This document shows, one piece after another, positions 9,901 through 15,870 of a stretch of DNA of 22,952 bases. The notes beneath the pieces were generated by a model. It worked only from the letters and a program-made list of their open reading frames with translations. It did not search any database and was not told the origin of the DNA. How positions within the stretch are numbered: position 1 is the first letter of the stretch; every line of letters starts with the position of its first letter. A program made the position numbers and the translations under genes. The stretch is from a virus. The DNA is taken from positions 1-22,952 of IMG/VR virus record IMGVR_UViG_3300005582_000113, one strand, 5' to 3'.

Positions 9901-11155
9901 CGAGCTTGGTAAAGCGATGGGTGCGTTTTATATGTTCTTCCGTCCAGCAGCTACTGGCGCAGTGCGCGCTATTGAATCTTTAGCGCCTGCTTGGCCCGGT
10001 AGTCTTGAAAGAGCCTTAGAAGGATTGCCACCTGAAGTTAAGAACGATGCTACCGCTCTAGCTACTTTTGAGAAAAACTACGCAGATAAACAACGTAACG
10101 CTCGCATCATGACAGCGTCTCTCATAGGACTTGGAATGGTGTCTTACATAATGGCATCTATGATGTCAGATGATGACGAGTTAGGTCGCAACGCTGTGTT
10201 GAATGACAACATGCAGCAATGGACCCGATACGCTAGATTTCACATCCCTAGAGATATTACTAAGGCAATGGGCATCAATGAGCCTGTTGTGTTTCAAATT
10301 CCTTGGGGCTTCGGGCTCGGGGCGTTTGCGGCATCGGGAGCTCAGATGGCTTCTGTCTTTATGAGTAAAAGCTCAGTTAAAGACGCGATGGCTAACATCT
10401 TCTTGCAGATTTCATTGGACTCGTTTATTCCAATTCCAGTCTCCAAGATGCCGCCTACTGAGATGCCACTAGAGTTCTTCTTGGATTCGATTGCGCCAAG
10501 CGTTGCACGTCCAATTTTAGAGTTTGCATTAAATAAGAATGGTCTAGGCCAAGACATCTACAACGATCAGAACCGTCGCTTTGGTGATGCCTACACTGGC
10601 GGTGATCGTATCCCAGAGATCTATAAAGATGCGGCACGCTCAATAGCGAACAGCACGATGGGTGGTATTGATGTCAGCCCCAACACTATGTACTTCTTAT
10701 CTAATAGTTACTTAGATGGTATCGGCAGGATATTTGAGGCTGGGTATGGTATTGCAGACCTTTCTCAAGGCCGTAAAGGATTTAACCCGCGTACTGATAT
10801 TCCATTACTAGGTTCATTCTTTGGCGCTAAATCTAACGTGGACTCCCGTGAGTTTTCCGCAGTGGAGAAACAGATCCAAGAGATGGAACGCAAGGTTAAG
10901 ATGTTTGATACAGACCCAGTGCAGAGTGCCCGTTATCTGGCTACACATCCTATGGATGCCATACTTGTAGATACATATAACAAACAAGTCAATGGGCAAT
11001 TAAAAGAACTGCGTTCTGTGGCAAAGCAATACCGTCAGATGCAGAATATAGAACCTAAGACACGCGATGCAATGATAAAGATAATCACGTTCCAAGAAAA
11101 TCTTATCAAGCACAACATGATAGAACAGTTTAAAGCGTACGGAGTCAAACCTTAA
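3956..11155 (+). CDS. Giant polyvalent internal virion protein with ART-like and zincin domains
   Basis: A protein of 2399 residues, the largest in the window. Order of parts: residues 1-45, an N-terminal motif (IRAKYPQYDDMSDEQLASGL...) that I know from many phage virion proteins; about 158-190, a Gly/Ala hydrophobic Gly-zipper stretch; about 590-665, a small ADP-ribosyltransferase-like domain (YRG at 600-602, WWTTD at 613-617, candidate catalytic Glu650) between two QPATLE repeats; about 675-1100, charged coiled coil with a duplicated PPWS-L motif (887 and 960); about 1120-1230, a zincin-like metalloprotease region with H1159-E-A-T-H1163 and candidate third ligand Glu1224. The C-terminal half is long and largely helical, including MNFVRDAMTNAF near 1815, FFRPAATGA near 1995 and a hydrophobic segment near 2055-2065. 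It resembles the large-polyvalent-protein-associated domains of phage polyvalent proteins, possibly LPD38. Such proteins are thought to be packaged and delivered into the host with the DNA. Domain calls rest on motifs only; enzymatic activity is unproven. Confidence 0.85.
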   Translation: MNIQEIRAKYPQYDDMSDEQLASGLHKKYYSDLPISDFYSRIGYSAKPVEAPKQQARVAGENEGDFFRGISNIPGQMQNVYGGSKILAGLAANKLGSDETGKSLIKSGMESMQAGEAKQVVKESDDFVKAWEKGIGTVITDWLPYQVGAGIGNLAETVAFSLAGAGVGAVTGAGVGAVPGAVAGAVSKTLIKQGIKEAAEKIVASQGKEAAEKFVQSEAKKALIKIGATSGMVGQAGMYGAGEVTGRAVEEGQQRGEKVEDIELSRVLPAAAVHAVADFFVNKIGLDSLKIGEKATNSLILDIGKRIAVTGTKQLPAEEIQTLAELYGAKLSLTDAEAMREYVSTAAASYAMSIAPGAVGGARTNLMGKLASKVESKDKGDEDKKVSETGTENIVKENVSQHDFDTQQRINKALGITTNEVRPPANDAFSEDEVAGTAIQTDMGGTKTQEEADAANLTRQDLQVKQKESALQEAKDYLADIDNPNTKTSINGAKLNKYLTSFGISKATGGGSVAINRKKLEDYLAQQGAQNVARTGQSATGASTNVVVPANTGAAATRAGATDANGMVLADANATQLAGGKTEQPATLETMKPGQQVTLYRGESAENTPNGQWWTTDKTKAEKYGKVTSITLPSELVGQHAAMGANSPNEFVFTNKKPNELVDKTQPATLEQKLRNDLKELSDRVETLANDGKGRKFNGSKSIDKTLTKAINDYNEFKTQNGIDDENDLAANYRNVEALKLMGKKVYATPRTDEEAVFASEEEEQANYEKNLKESYAGKESTYDQKNLPEGAQEEYEGTSKELNAEIKGHNEGLSALIEKQEAAKQELKKAREALADYEDSQPDNPDINAVDPTVDRAEARIAELKAAYNEATKTLQEYGGKRTEIPPWSKLGVDEKDVYYSHIKKNTIEEHRTAGRKLQEYRARKVAEGRKEEPGKSRVVNGYEESRDFYSKLWGVPYPPWSQLSKPAQNVYLETLTRADTNPETGKTTVVFINAGIQKPMGFAKIGLQLRQEQEIANKEFSEKEAETHAKLKEEVARLSRLQEGINKQLNEDSNRNKDAPVTTEWLPTHVVKMIMNKDFKGVLNYLRHLPLYKNAGPKTTDHINIMKSLAQALHDLNLNTKIEFVETLPNGDLAQYDPLTDTIKITPEGLTASTVLHEATHAGTVRVIHMYTFKDRTGQHTLRKNLTEQQRRGVEKLEAIMKETEDYLAINKTDKAFSNLFEFAAYALTDPELIQNLKTFGPTYELLAKFNDTKADITATPKEKKSAPETMWSTFKKTVAQILGVSTKPQVKKLSKSPNFLFEVASALDDILSVPTEPINLRKLPAVKAEGMPKIDLYSKGDGYETDQDDKPKSLSYLSKIFTTAPGIRRIASLFQSDRYEIKYWEDIRELAGQIYHEGKDMMNNIYTQITLAASSARNLYNEYVSEKAERLNSDISEFAKAAGLSTDEALALLHKVSEALHEPERRVVKYILTVPLREQAKTGETMSPADLRKEIMALLDTKTLDKDAAVQLKQRLEDVIFAKDAAGEFVLDQNGYRTPNVANVDPLGYSPRIDEAMKKRLAKSKVSSVPINLDADAYRVTVIEKDIAKTITEQYNNHPQQAMIKQVLDSVQQLHKATTELNKMANYWSQPVSNRVNFYGFENYVPLKGYSNTKTDEMLSFDTMRRGKELQDMEFMFGGRASISKNPILQTMSDATRSAMRAGRKDLTQSIMNALTKDANGKQMLAGKVGDKISFEDRQNPEVIKNLPRENTVFHYNDDGSIQVLEINNIKQREAIRRTYQNSKPIVELANSITSAIGALHTRYNYSFAPMNFVRDAMTNAFAIGADMGPAESARFIKAISGQVLKGGMYKSMQVAILYQKGDTDSKAKLKEMADKDPYIKNMMEFLEKGGMVSYLGALSLKSNFQELHKEIGRNGILKSKEQLDKFVDIWTDMFELASRSAAYGVAKQNFIGKGMTDNAASVRAAAYAKNLANFEQVGELGKAMGAFYMFFRPAATGAVRAIESLAPAWPGSLERALEGLPPEVKNDATALATFEKNYADKQRNARIMTASLIGLGMVSYIMASMMSDDDELGRNAVLNDNMQQWTRYARFHIPRDITKAMGINEPVVFQIPWGFGLGAFAASGAQMASVFMSKSSVKDAMANIFLQISLDSFIPIPVSKMPPTEMPLEFFLDSIAPSVARPILEFALNKNGLGQDIYNDQNRRFGDAYTGGDRIPEIYKDAARSIANSTMGGIDVSPNTMYFLSNSYLDGIGRIFEAGYGIADLSQGRKGFNPRTDIPLLGSFFGAKSNVDSREFSAVEKQIQEMERKVKMFDTDPVQSARYLATHPMDAILVDTYNKQVNGQLKELRSVAKQYRQMQNIEPKTRDAMIKIITFQENLIKHNMIEQFKAYGVKP
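5705..5721 (+). repeat. 17-bp direct repeat, copy 1, before the mini-ART
   Basis: CAGCCCGCTACATTAGA occurs here and again at 5951-5967, perfectly matched and 246 bp apart, so both copies are in the same frame. Both encode QPATLE (residues 584-589 and 666-671). The resemblance extends upstream as KT(E)QPATLE. The pair brackets the ART-like segment. Confidence 0.9.
5951..5967 (+). repeat. 17-bp direct repeat, copy 2, after the mini-ART
   Basis: Second perfect copy of CAGCCCGCTACATTAGA, encoding QPATLE at residues 666-671. It marks the C-terminal border of the ART-like segment. Recombination between the copies would remove exactly 82 codons and keep the frame. Confidence 0.9.
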
Positions 11156-11358
11156 CGAACACGCCAAACGCGCACCCCAATGTGATCGTCCTTCGCAACT
11201 ACGTAGGCTTTCACACGGATTCCAGCACGCTTGGCTCCACTATCTATAGCGTAGATCATCTCAGCAAGGCGGACAGTAGGGATAAAGAAACTATCCCCTA
11301 CTCCCATACTATCGAATGGAAAAAACCACTCTGGTTCTTTAATCTGAGTCGGTACCAT
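11152..11358 (-). CDS. Small conserved phage protein (PFDSMGVGDSFF / RVWRV type)
   Basis: A protein of 68 residues. It has the layout of a small protein I have seen in many phage genomes: an FPFDSMGVGDSFFIP block at about 13-27, a helix with Ala/Gly/Lys residues, and a GVRVWRV ending. Its function is unknown to me. It is the last gene of the minus arm: its start lies 20 bp inside the 3' end of the primase-helicase gene, and its TAA stop shares the TTAA with the stop of the giant plus-strand gene. The ribosome binding site is weak, so translation is probably coupled to the upstream gene. Its conserved look and tight fit between neighbours argue that it is real. Confidence 0.8.
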   Translation of the reverse strand: MVPTQIKEPEWFFPFDSMGVGDSFFIPTVRLAEMIYAIDSGAKRAGIRVKAYVVAKDDHIGVRVWRVR

Positions 11359-14194
11359 TGGCTACCCACTCAGCGGGGATAGGTGTTCTAAACCAATACA
11401 AATAGGTAGAGTCGACGCTGATAGCGTTCTTCCAACCAGTAGTCAGTCTACCCTTCTTGTCGTCAATCAGAATCTTGCGCTCTCTCATATCGAACTCAAA
11501 CTCACGGGTGCTGATCTTACGTTCTGCAAGAAACTTCTTGAACTCAGTCTTAGATACCTGCAACAGATCTTCGTCGCTGACAGCCCGCGCCACGATTTGA
11601 TTCTTCGGTTCGTTGGAGATCTTTCCGTCTTTCAACGACAAGATGCTTCCGTGATATCGGTTCATAAAATCACCGAGTAGGGATGGATAGTCTGTGCGGT
11701 TAACCTTCACAACCTTGTCGCGGATCTCAATCATGCGCAGCACTACTTCATGGTAGATGCGGTCAAGTTCGTAGCCTGTGATGTCATTCTCATTAGAGAT
11801 CGAAGCCGCACCAAAGTTAGCGCCTACTAAGTTTTGATAGAACCGATACTCAGGGTATGCACCGAAGTCAGTATTAAATTTGTCGCGCCACTTCTCGATG
11901 TGATCTAGTATGTAGTTGTCCCCCTTTAGCAAGAGCGGCTTAATAAACATCGGCCCTGCATGCCCATAGTTGTATTTGAACGCGTCAAATATGTATTCAC
12001 CTAGCCTTGGCTGTTCGTTAAGAATCTGTGGTCTATGGACTTGGAACTCAACAAGCCTAGCCGCCTCGCCAGTGGGGTTCATCTTTAATGCTTCCAATAT
12101 GCCGTACAACCCGTGGTTAGAAGTCAGTACAGCAATCAATGAAGCAGACATCTCGTATTCACGTTCCGCATTGACAGATGATTGCATCCTGATCTTTGCC
12201 TTGCCATGAGATACGTTATGAATCAACTTACCAATCTCTTCGCCCTTCATGTCGCCTACTTCATCTAATCCAAACATCATGTTGTGCAAGCCAAGATAGC
12301 GTCCAGTCAATCCGTTTTCTGTTGCTTCTACAACGCTCAAGTCCTTGGGGTGTCCAAACACGCTAAGCCCAGCGTACATCGCGCCTGTCTTGGCATTGCC
12401 AGACAGACCAGTAAGGCTCATAACCACCCCCGAAGTAGACGTATAGTTCATTAACGGAGAGCCAAACCCGCTCATAGACGCAAAGGCATGTAGTTCAAAG
12501 CCGGGCTTGTTTAAATAGTCCATTGACTCACGCCAGCGACTAAATGTTCCATGAGCTGTAAGGTGTCTTGATAACCCCCGCACGAATGGAGATGACGGTG
12601 CTTCAATCGTCTCTCCTGTAATGGTTATCTCTTTCCTCCCGATAACAAAGCTTCGCTTGTTCCAGTCTGGATCCGTACGCTGGTGTGTCCAGCCCATTTG
12701 CATACGCATCTGTAACGCTGGGTTAGTTGTTTGGAGGTACTGCCCCCATTTGATGATGTAGTTCATAAGGTATTGGTCGTTGTGTGAAGTGAAGAAAACT
12801 CCGTTGCTAGCCATGATCGACTTTAACGATTCCTTGGCGTAGACATGTTTCATTGGAAGAAGAAAATCGCGGTTTCCGTCTAGTGGTAGTTCAAGACGCA
12901 TTTCCAAGGATTCGCCATCGTGTGGGCTAACCATACGCTTGATCGGGTATAGATTGCAGGACAAGATTAGGATAGGGTCATCTTGGTACTTCACGCCTTT
13001 CTTATCTACCTTGGGTGGGGGTACAAAGTAAACACCACCGTTCTCCCCTCTTACGAAGGGATATAAAAATTGCGGGAAAGAAGAAACTGTTTCGGAATCC
13101 TGTGTCTCCCATACTGCGTCCTCTTTATTTGGCGTGGGGGCGACTTTAAATACTCTTGCGAGTTGGATGGGGCTGGTAATTTTTCCTCTGTGCTGACATC
13201 CTTCGCATCGTGTTGGATAGTTTTCAATGAACCATTCACAGGTTCTCGGAGCAGGAATGGTTGCTGCTTTTTCTTCTGTTTTTGCATAGGTGTATTCTGG
13301 GTGATCTGCTGAAAATTCGTGGATAGCAGTAGCGCCATCATCACAAAACTTAGCGAGCGATAAACCAGCCCGCCATAAAGGTTCGTCTAAAGTCTCGCCG
13401 TTCTCACACATGAACTTGACTTGCGCGCATCCGCCTTCGTCGTCAACGCTTTTTTGCGCTAAGACCCCAAACATCTTTGCAAAATTATCTAGTTTGAGTA
13501 TCGACTGCGTGTCTTCATCTAAACCTTTGGATATAGAGTCAAGGATGCTTTGTGATTCCTCGGAGCGCTCTTGTACAGGTTCTTGTACAGATCCCTCTAC
13601 ACCAAAGAACGCTTTGAAATCAGCCCAACCATATACAGAAATCTCATCGCTAACAACTGATGTAGGTAGAGGTGGGTCTGTCTTGTAGTTGAATGTCTCA
13701 GGCGCTCGCATGATGCGTGCGGCATCTGCGGTAACCACGGGGTCAATAGCGATATGCTGCATACATAAAGCTTTGAACTTCTCTGCGTATGGCTTCCATT
13801 CATCCTTGGGGATGTCTTCGTCCATGATCCAGTAGGCATGTACGCCACCGCCTGAATCAATCACTACTGGGTCTGGCAGTCCAGTTGCCCCAACTAGTTT
13901 ATAGAGCGCTGTATGCGCGTCGCCTTTTGTGGCATATTCTTTTGTCTCACCAACGTCTAGGTCAATGAAGAACGAACGCACAAAGAGGCAGTCATCTGCT
14001 TTTCTGCTAAATCCATCGAATGTTCCAAGCGCAACAAAAGTGTTTAGTTGTTTAGCCTTGAATCTTTCGACCTGCTCAAATACGCCATCAAGTGTCTCTG
14101 CAAATTTGTTAGTGACCTTCTTATCACTTCCGATGCTTGTGATGCAATAGACACCCTGCGTAGGCAATGCTTTCTCGTAAAATTGTTTTAACAT
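11339..14194 (-). CDS. Primase-polymerase / DUF927-like helicase fusion
   Basis: A protein of 951 residues. Residues 1-200 look like an archaeo-eukaryotic primase (AEP/PrimPol) core: FIDLDVG with Asp78 and Asp80, SGGGVHAYW with His119, then Asp151 and AARIMRAPETFNYK at 158-171, matching the DxD, sxH and third-acid order of the family. A zinc-knuckle-like cluster follows at Cys319, Cys330, Cys333 and His335. The C-terminal half resembles the DUF927 helicase-like ATPases: P-loop GLSGNAKT at 596-603, Walker B-like FGLDEVGD at 641-648 and a sensor-like VLTSNHG near 689. It probably primes and unwinds phage DNA. The P-loop has Ala601 where Gly is usual before Lys602. The ATG follows a short gap holding a hairpin; its ribosome binding site is weak. 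Confidence 0.85.
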   Translation of the reverse strand: MLKQFYEKALPTQGVYCITSIGSDKKVTNKFAETLDGVFEQVERFKAKQLNTFVALGTFDGFSRKADDCLFVRSFFIDLDVGETKEYATKGDAHTALYKLVGATGLPDPVVIDSGGGVHAYWIMDEDIPKDEWKPYAEKFKALCMQHIAIDPVVTADAARIMRAPETFNYKTDPPLPTSVVSDEISVYGWADFKAFFGVEGSVQEPVQERSEESQSILDSISKGLDEDTQSILKLDNFAKMFGVLAQKSVDDEGGCAQVKFMCENGETLDEPLWRAGLSLAKFCDDGATAIHEFSADHPEYTYAKTEEKAATIPAPRTCEWFIENYPTRCEGCQHRGKITSPIQLARVFKVAPTPNKEDAVWETQDSETVSSFPQFLYPFVRGENGGVYFVPPPKVDKKGVKYQDDPILILSCNLYPIKRMVSPHDGESLEMRLELPLDGNRDFLLPMKHVYAKESLKSIMASNGVFFTSHNDQYLMNYIIKWGQYLQTTNPALQMRMQMGWTHQRTDPDWNKRSFVIGRKEITITGETIEAPSSPFVRGLSRHLTAHGTFSRWRESMDYLNKPGFELHAFASMSGFGSPLMNYTSTSGVVMSLTGLSGNAKTGAMYAGLSVFGHPKDLSVVEATENGLTGRYLGLHNMMFGLDEVGDMKGEEIGKLIHNVSHGKAKIRMQSSVNAEREYEMSASLIAVLTSNHGLYGILEALKMNPTGEAARLVEFQVHRPQILNEQPRLGEYIFDAFKYNYGHAGPMFIKPLLLKGDNYILDHIEKWRDKFNTDFGAYPEYRFYQNLVGANFGAASISNENDITGYELDRIYHEVVLRMIEIRDKVVKVNRTDYPSLLGDFMNRYHGSILSLKDGKISNEPKNQIVARAVSDEDLLQVSKTEFKKFLAERKISTREFEFDMRERKILIDDKKGRLTTGWKNAISVDSTYLYWFRTPIPAEWVANGTDSD

Positions 14195-14213
14195 GTCTCG
14201 CCAGAGTTGAAAA

Positions 14214-14233
14214 GAGCGGGACTATGCCCGCTC
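14214..14233 (-). terminator. Hairpin terminator between the HTH gene and the primase
   Basis: GAGCGGG - ACTATG - CCCGCTC forms a perfect 7-bp stem with a 6-base loop. Read on the minus strand it is followed by TTTT, a short U tract. It lies after the stop of the HTH gene (14264) and 20 bp before the primase ATG. It may act as a partial terminator or as an mRNA processing or stability element in the leader of the primase. Confidence 0.6.
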
Positions 14234-14263
14234 ATTGAGGAATAGGGAATAACCCCTGCTTAT

Positions 14264-14578
14264 CTAATCAAACTTCCTCCCTACCATCTCTTCAAGATAA
14301 GCCTTGGCAGTTGCCACGTTTTTAGCGGGCAACATACCTTTGGCTGTATCACTCTCAATCAGGTCGGTAAGTGTTTCCACTTTTAGTAAGTTTTTATGGC
14401 GGATAGGCTGACCACGGAACCAGCTAAACACAGTCATGCGAGTTACCTCCAACGTTTCTGCCACATACTTAGCGGGTAAGTTTGCCTTAACGCAAGCAAG
14501 GGCTAAGGCAGTACCTGCCCTATTAGGGTTTGCCTTATATAACCCTATCAAAAAAGCTTCACTGTATGTCCGTGACAT
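14264..14578 (-). CDS. Helix-turn-helix DNA-binding protein
   Basis: A protein of 104 residues, largely helical. The block at about 36-60 (AKYVAETLEVTRMTVFSWFRGQPI) reads as a helix-turn-helix: AKYVAETL as the first helix, EV-TRM as the turn, TVFSWFRG as the recognition helix. This is the 'aetLgVsr.tvy.W..G' pattern seen in XRE-like and related regulators. A phage regulator or replication accessory protein is likely; the target is unknown. The start is supported by AAGGA ten bases upstream. It begins 9 bp after the stop of the SSB-like gene and is followed by a hairpin, so it ends a transcription unit. Confidence 0.75.
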   Translation of the reverse strand: MSRTYSEAFLIGLYKANPNRAGTALALACVKANLPAKYVAETLEVTRMTVFSWFRGQPIRHKNLLKVETLTDLIESDTAKGMLPAKNVATAKAYLEEMVGRKFD

Positions 14579-14587
14579 TCCTAATCC

Positions 14588-15436
14588 TTACTTCTTAGAC
14601 CATTTTTTAACTACATCGGAGATGTCTTTCTCTCCTGTAGCCGCTGGCTTTTTAGACTCAACCTTGACGGGTTGCACTTCATCCGCTACTTCAGCACGTT
14701 GTGCTGGTGCATCGTCTGTTGTATCCATCTGGAACACATTCATCTTGATAGCCGCCTCTGCCGCTGGGCTCTTAGCCTGACGTGCAATGATTTGCAAGAT
14801 GTCGTCATCCACCTTACCAGCGGGGCTAAACAATACCTTGGGCGTAGGTGCTTTGGTATCGAATGCCATCTTAGTAATTACCCTACCTGCTGACACATTG
14901 TGTGACGCCAAGTGCTGGATATAGGGACGGAAAGGCCAACGCCCAGTATCTTCTTTACCGAAGGCGGATGTTGCTGGCAACACCAACTGCATAACATCAC
15001 CAGCGGGATCTTTAGGAAGAACCACGGCAGTGCGCCAAGACAGTCGGCAAGCTGTACCCATACCGCCACCGCCAGAACCTTTTACAGATTTGGGGCAGTC
15101 AAGGCATGAGGATGCCAAGGGGGTCTTCACCTCTGCGTCAGGCTTATCAGAGTCGGCTGACCAGCAAGCTGGGCTGATCTTTTGACCTTCCTGATACGCG
15201 CCCTCGTAGTACATACGTGAGGCTTTGTGTGCCATCTTGACAAAGATTACTTCCATGTGGCGGTCTTCGATAGCACCGATTTCCTTACCACCCGCATACT
15301 TGCGGAACACACCACCTTTGATAGAGATGCGTTTGTTACCTTGACGGGCACCACCTGCTACGGCAAGTGTGTCGTCATCTAAGCCTTCAACGGGCACCAT
15401 TGCACCGCTGAACATTGTTGCGAGATCATTACTCAT
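14588..15436 (-). CDS. Probable ssDNA-binding protein with four-cysteine cluster
   Basis: A protein of 282 residues. The central part has PACWSAD with Cys91, SSCLDCPKS with Cys111 and Cys114, a Gly-rich loop (SGGGGMG) and ACR with Cys130. This CX19CX2CX15C set could bind zinc. A beta-rich region follows (TAVVLPKD, QLVLPATSAFGKE). I associate this layout with phage proteins predicted to be OB-fold ssDNA-binding proteins, but that is recall of a motif pattern and not a proven function. The tail from about 225 is Ala/Pro/Lys-rich and ends in basic KKWSKK, unlike the acidic tails of T7 gp2.5 or SSB. Its position between recombination-type and replication genes suits a strand-binding role. A good ribosome binding site (AAAGGAAA) supports the start. 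Confidence 0.65.
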   Translation of the reverse strand: MSNDLATMFSGAMVPVEGLDDDTLAVAGGARQGNKRISIKGGVFRKYAGGKEIGAIEDRHMEVIFVKMAHKASRMYYEGAYQEGQKISPACWSADSDKPDAEVKTPLASSCLDCPKSVKGSGGGGMGTACRLSWRTAVVLPKDPAGDVMQLVLPATSAFGKEDTGRWPFRPYIQHLASHNVSAGRVITKMAFDTKAPTPKVLFSPAGKVDDDILQIIARQAKSPAAEAAIKMNVFQMDTTDDAPAQRAEVADEVQPVKVESKKPAATGEKDISDVVKKWSKK

Positions 15437-15462
15437 TAGAGTTTCCTTTGTTACTGAACTTA

Positions 15463-15870
15463 CTATTTGGAGGGCTTACGAACAACTATCGTAAATTCCC
15501 TCATTACATTCACACCGGGGGGTAGACCTTCGTCTTTATGCTCGGCAATGAATTCCTTAAAGTTGCCCTGATGGATACGTCGCTCCAGCAAGTCAACTGC
15601 TTGATTTTCCAGAATAAACTTCTTGAAGTTATCCCAGTCGTTGGTAGTAAAACGCTCCTTGAGGGAACGAATCACTGTGCCGCTTTCGGTGCGGATACTA
15701 CTTGCGTTGGTATCGTTACAGACTGTCAACATGGATTGCTCTAGCAGTTTCATCTCCTGCATTAGTTCATCGTCATGTTTTTTCCAATCTGATTCGATTC
15801 TTTCACGTTCTGTTCTAATTGTCAAGTATATCTTGACTAATTCTTCCAAATTACTATCTACCTCTGTCAT
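15463..15870 (-). CDS. Coiled-coil phage protein of unknown function
   Basis: A protein of 135 residues. Residues 1-60 are a charged amphipathic helix (EELVKIYLTIRTERERIESDWKKHDDEL), probably coiled coil. The second half is compact, with FTTNDWDNFKKFIL, LLERRIHQGNFKEF and a Gly-Leu-Pro-Pro-Gly-Val-Asn turn before a final strand EFTIVVRK. I recognise this ending from many small phage proteins next to SSB-like genes, but I do not know the function. The start overlaps the helicase stop as ATGA, so translation is coupled. A Gam-like nuclease inhibitor was considered because of the helical N-terminus, but no specific motif supports it. Confidence 0.75.
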   Translation of the reverse strand: MTEVDSNLEELVKIYLTIRTERERIESDWKKHDDELMQEMKLLEQSMLTVCNDTNASSIRTESGTVIRSLKERFTTNDWDNFKKFILENQAVDLLERRIHQGNFKEFIAEHKDEGLPPGVNVMREFTIVVRKPSK

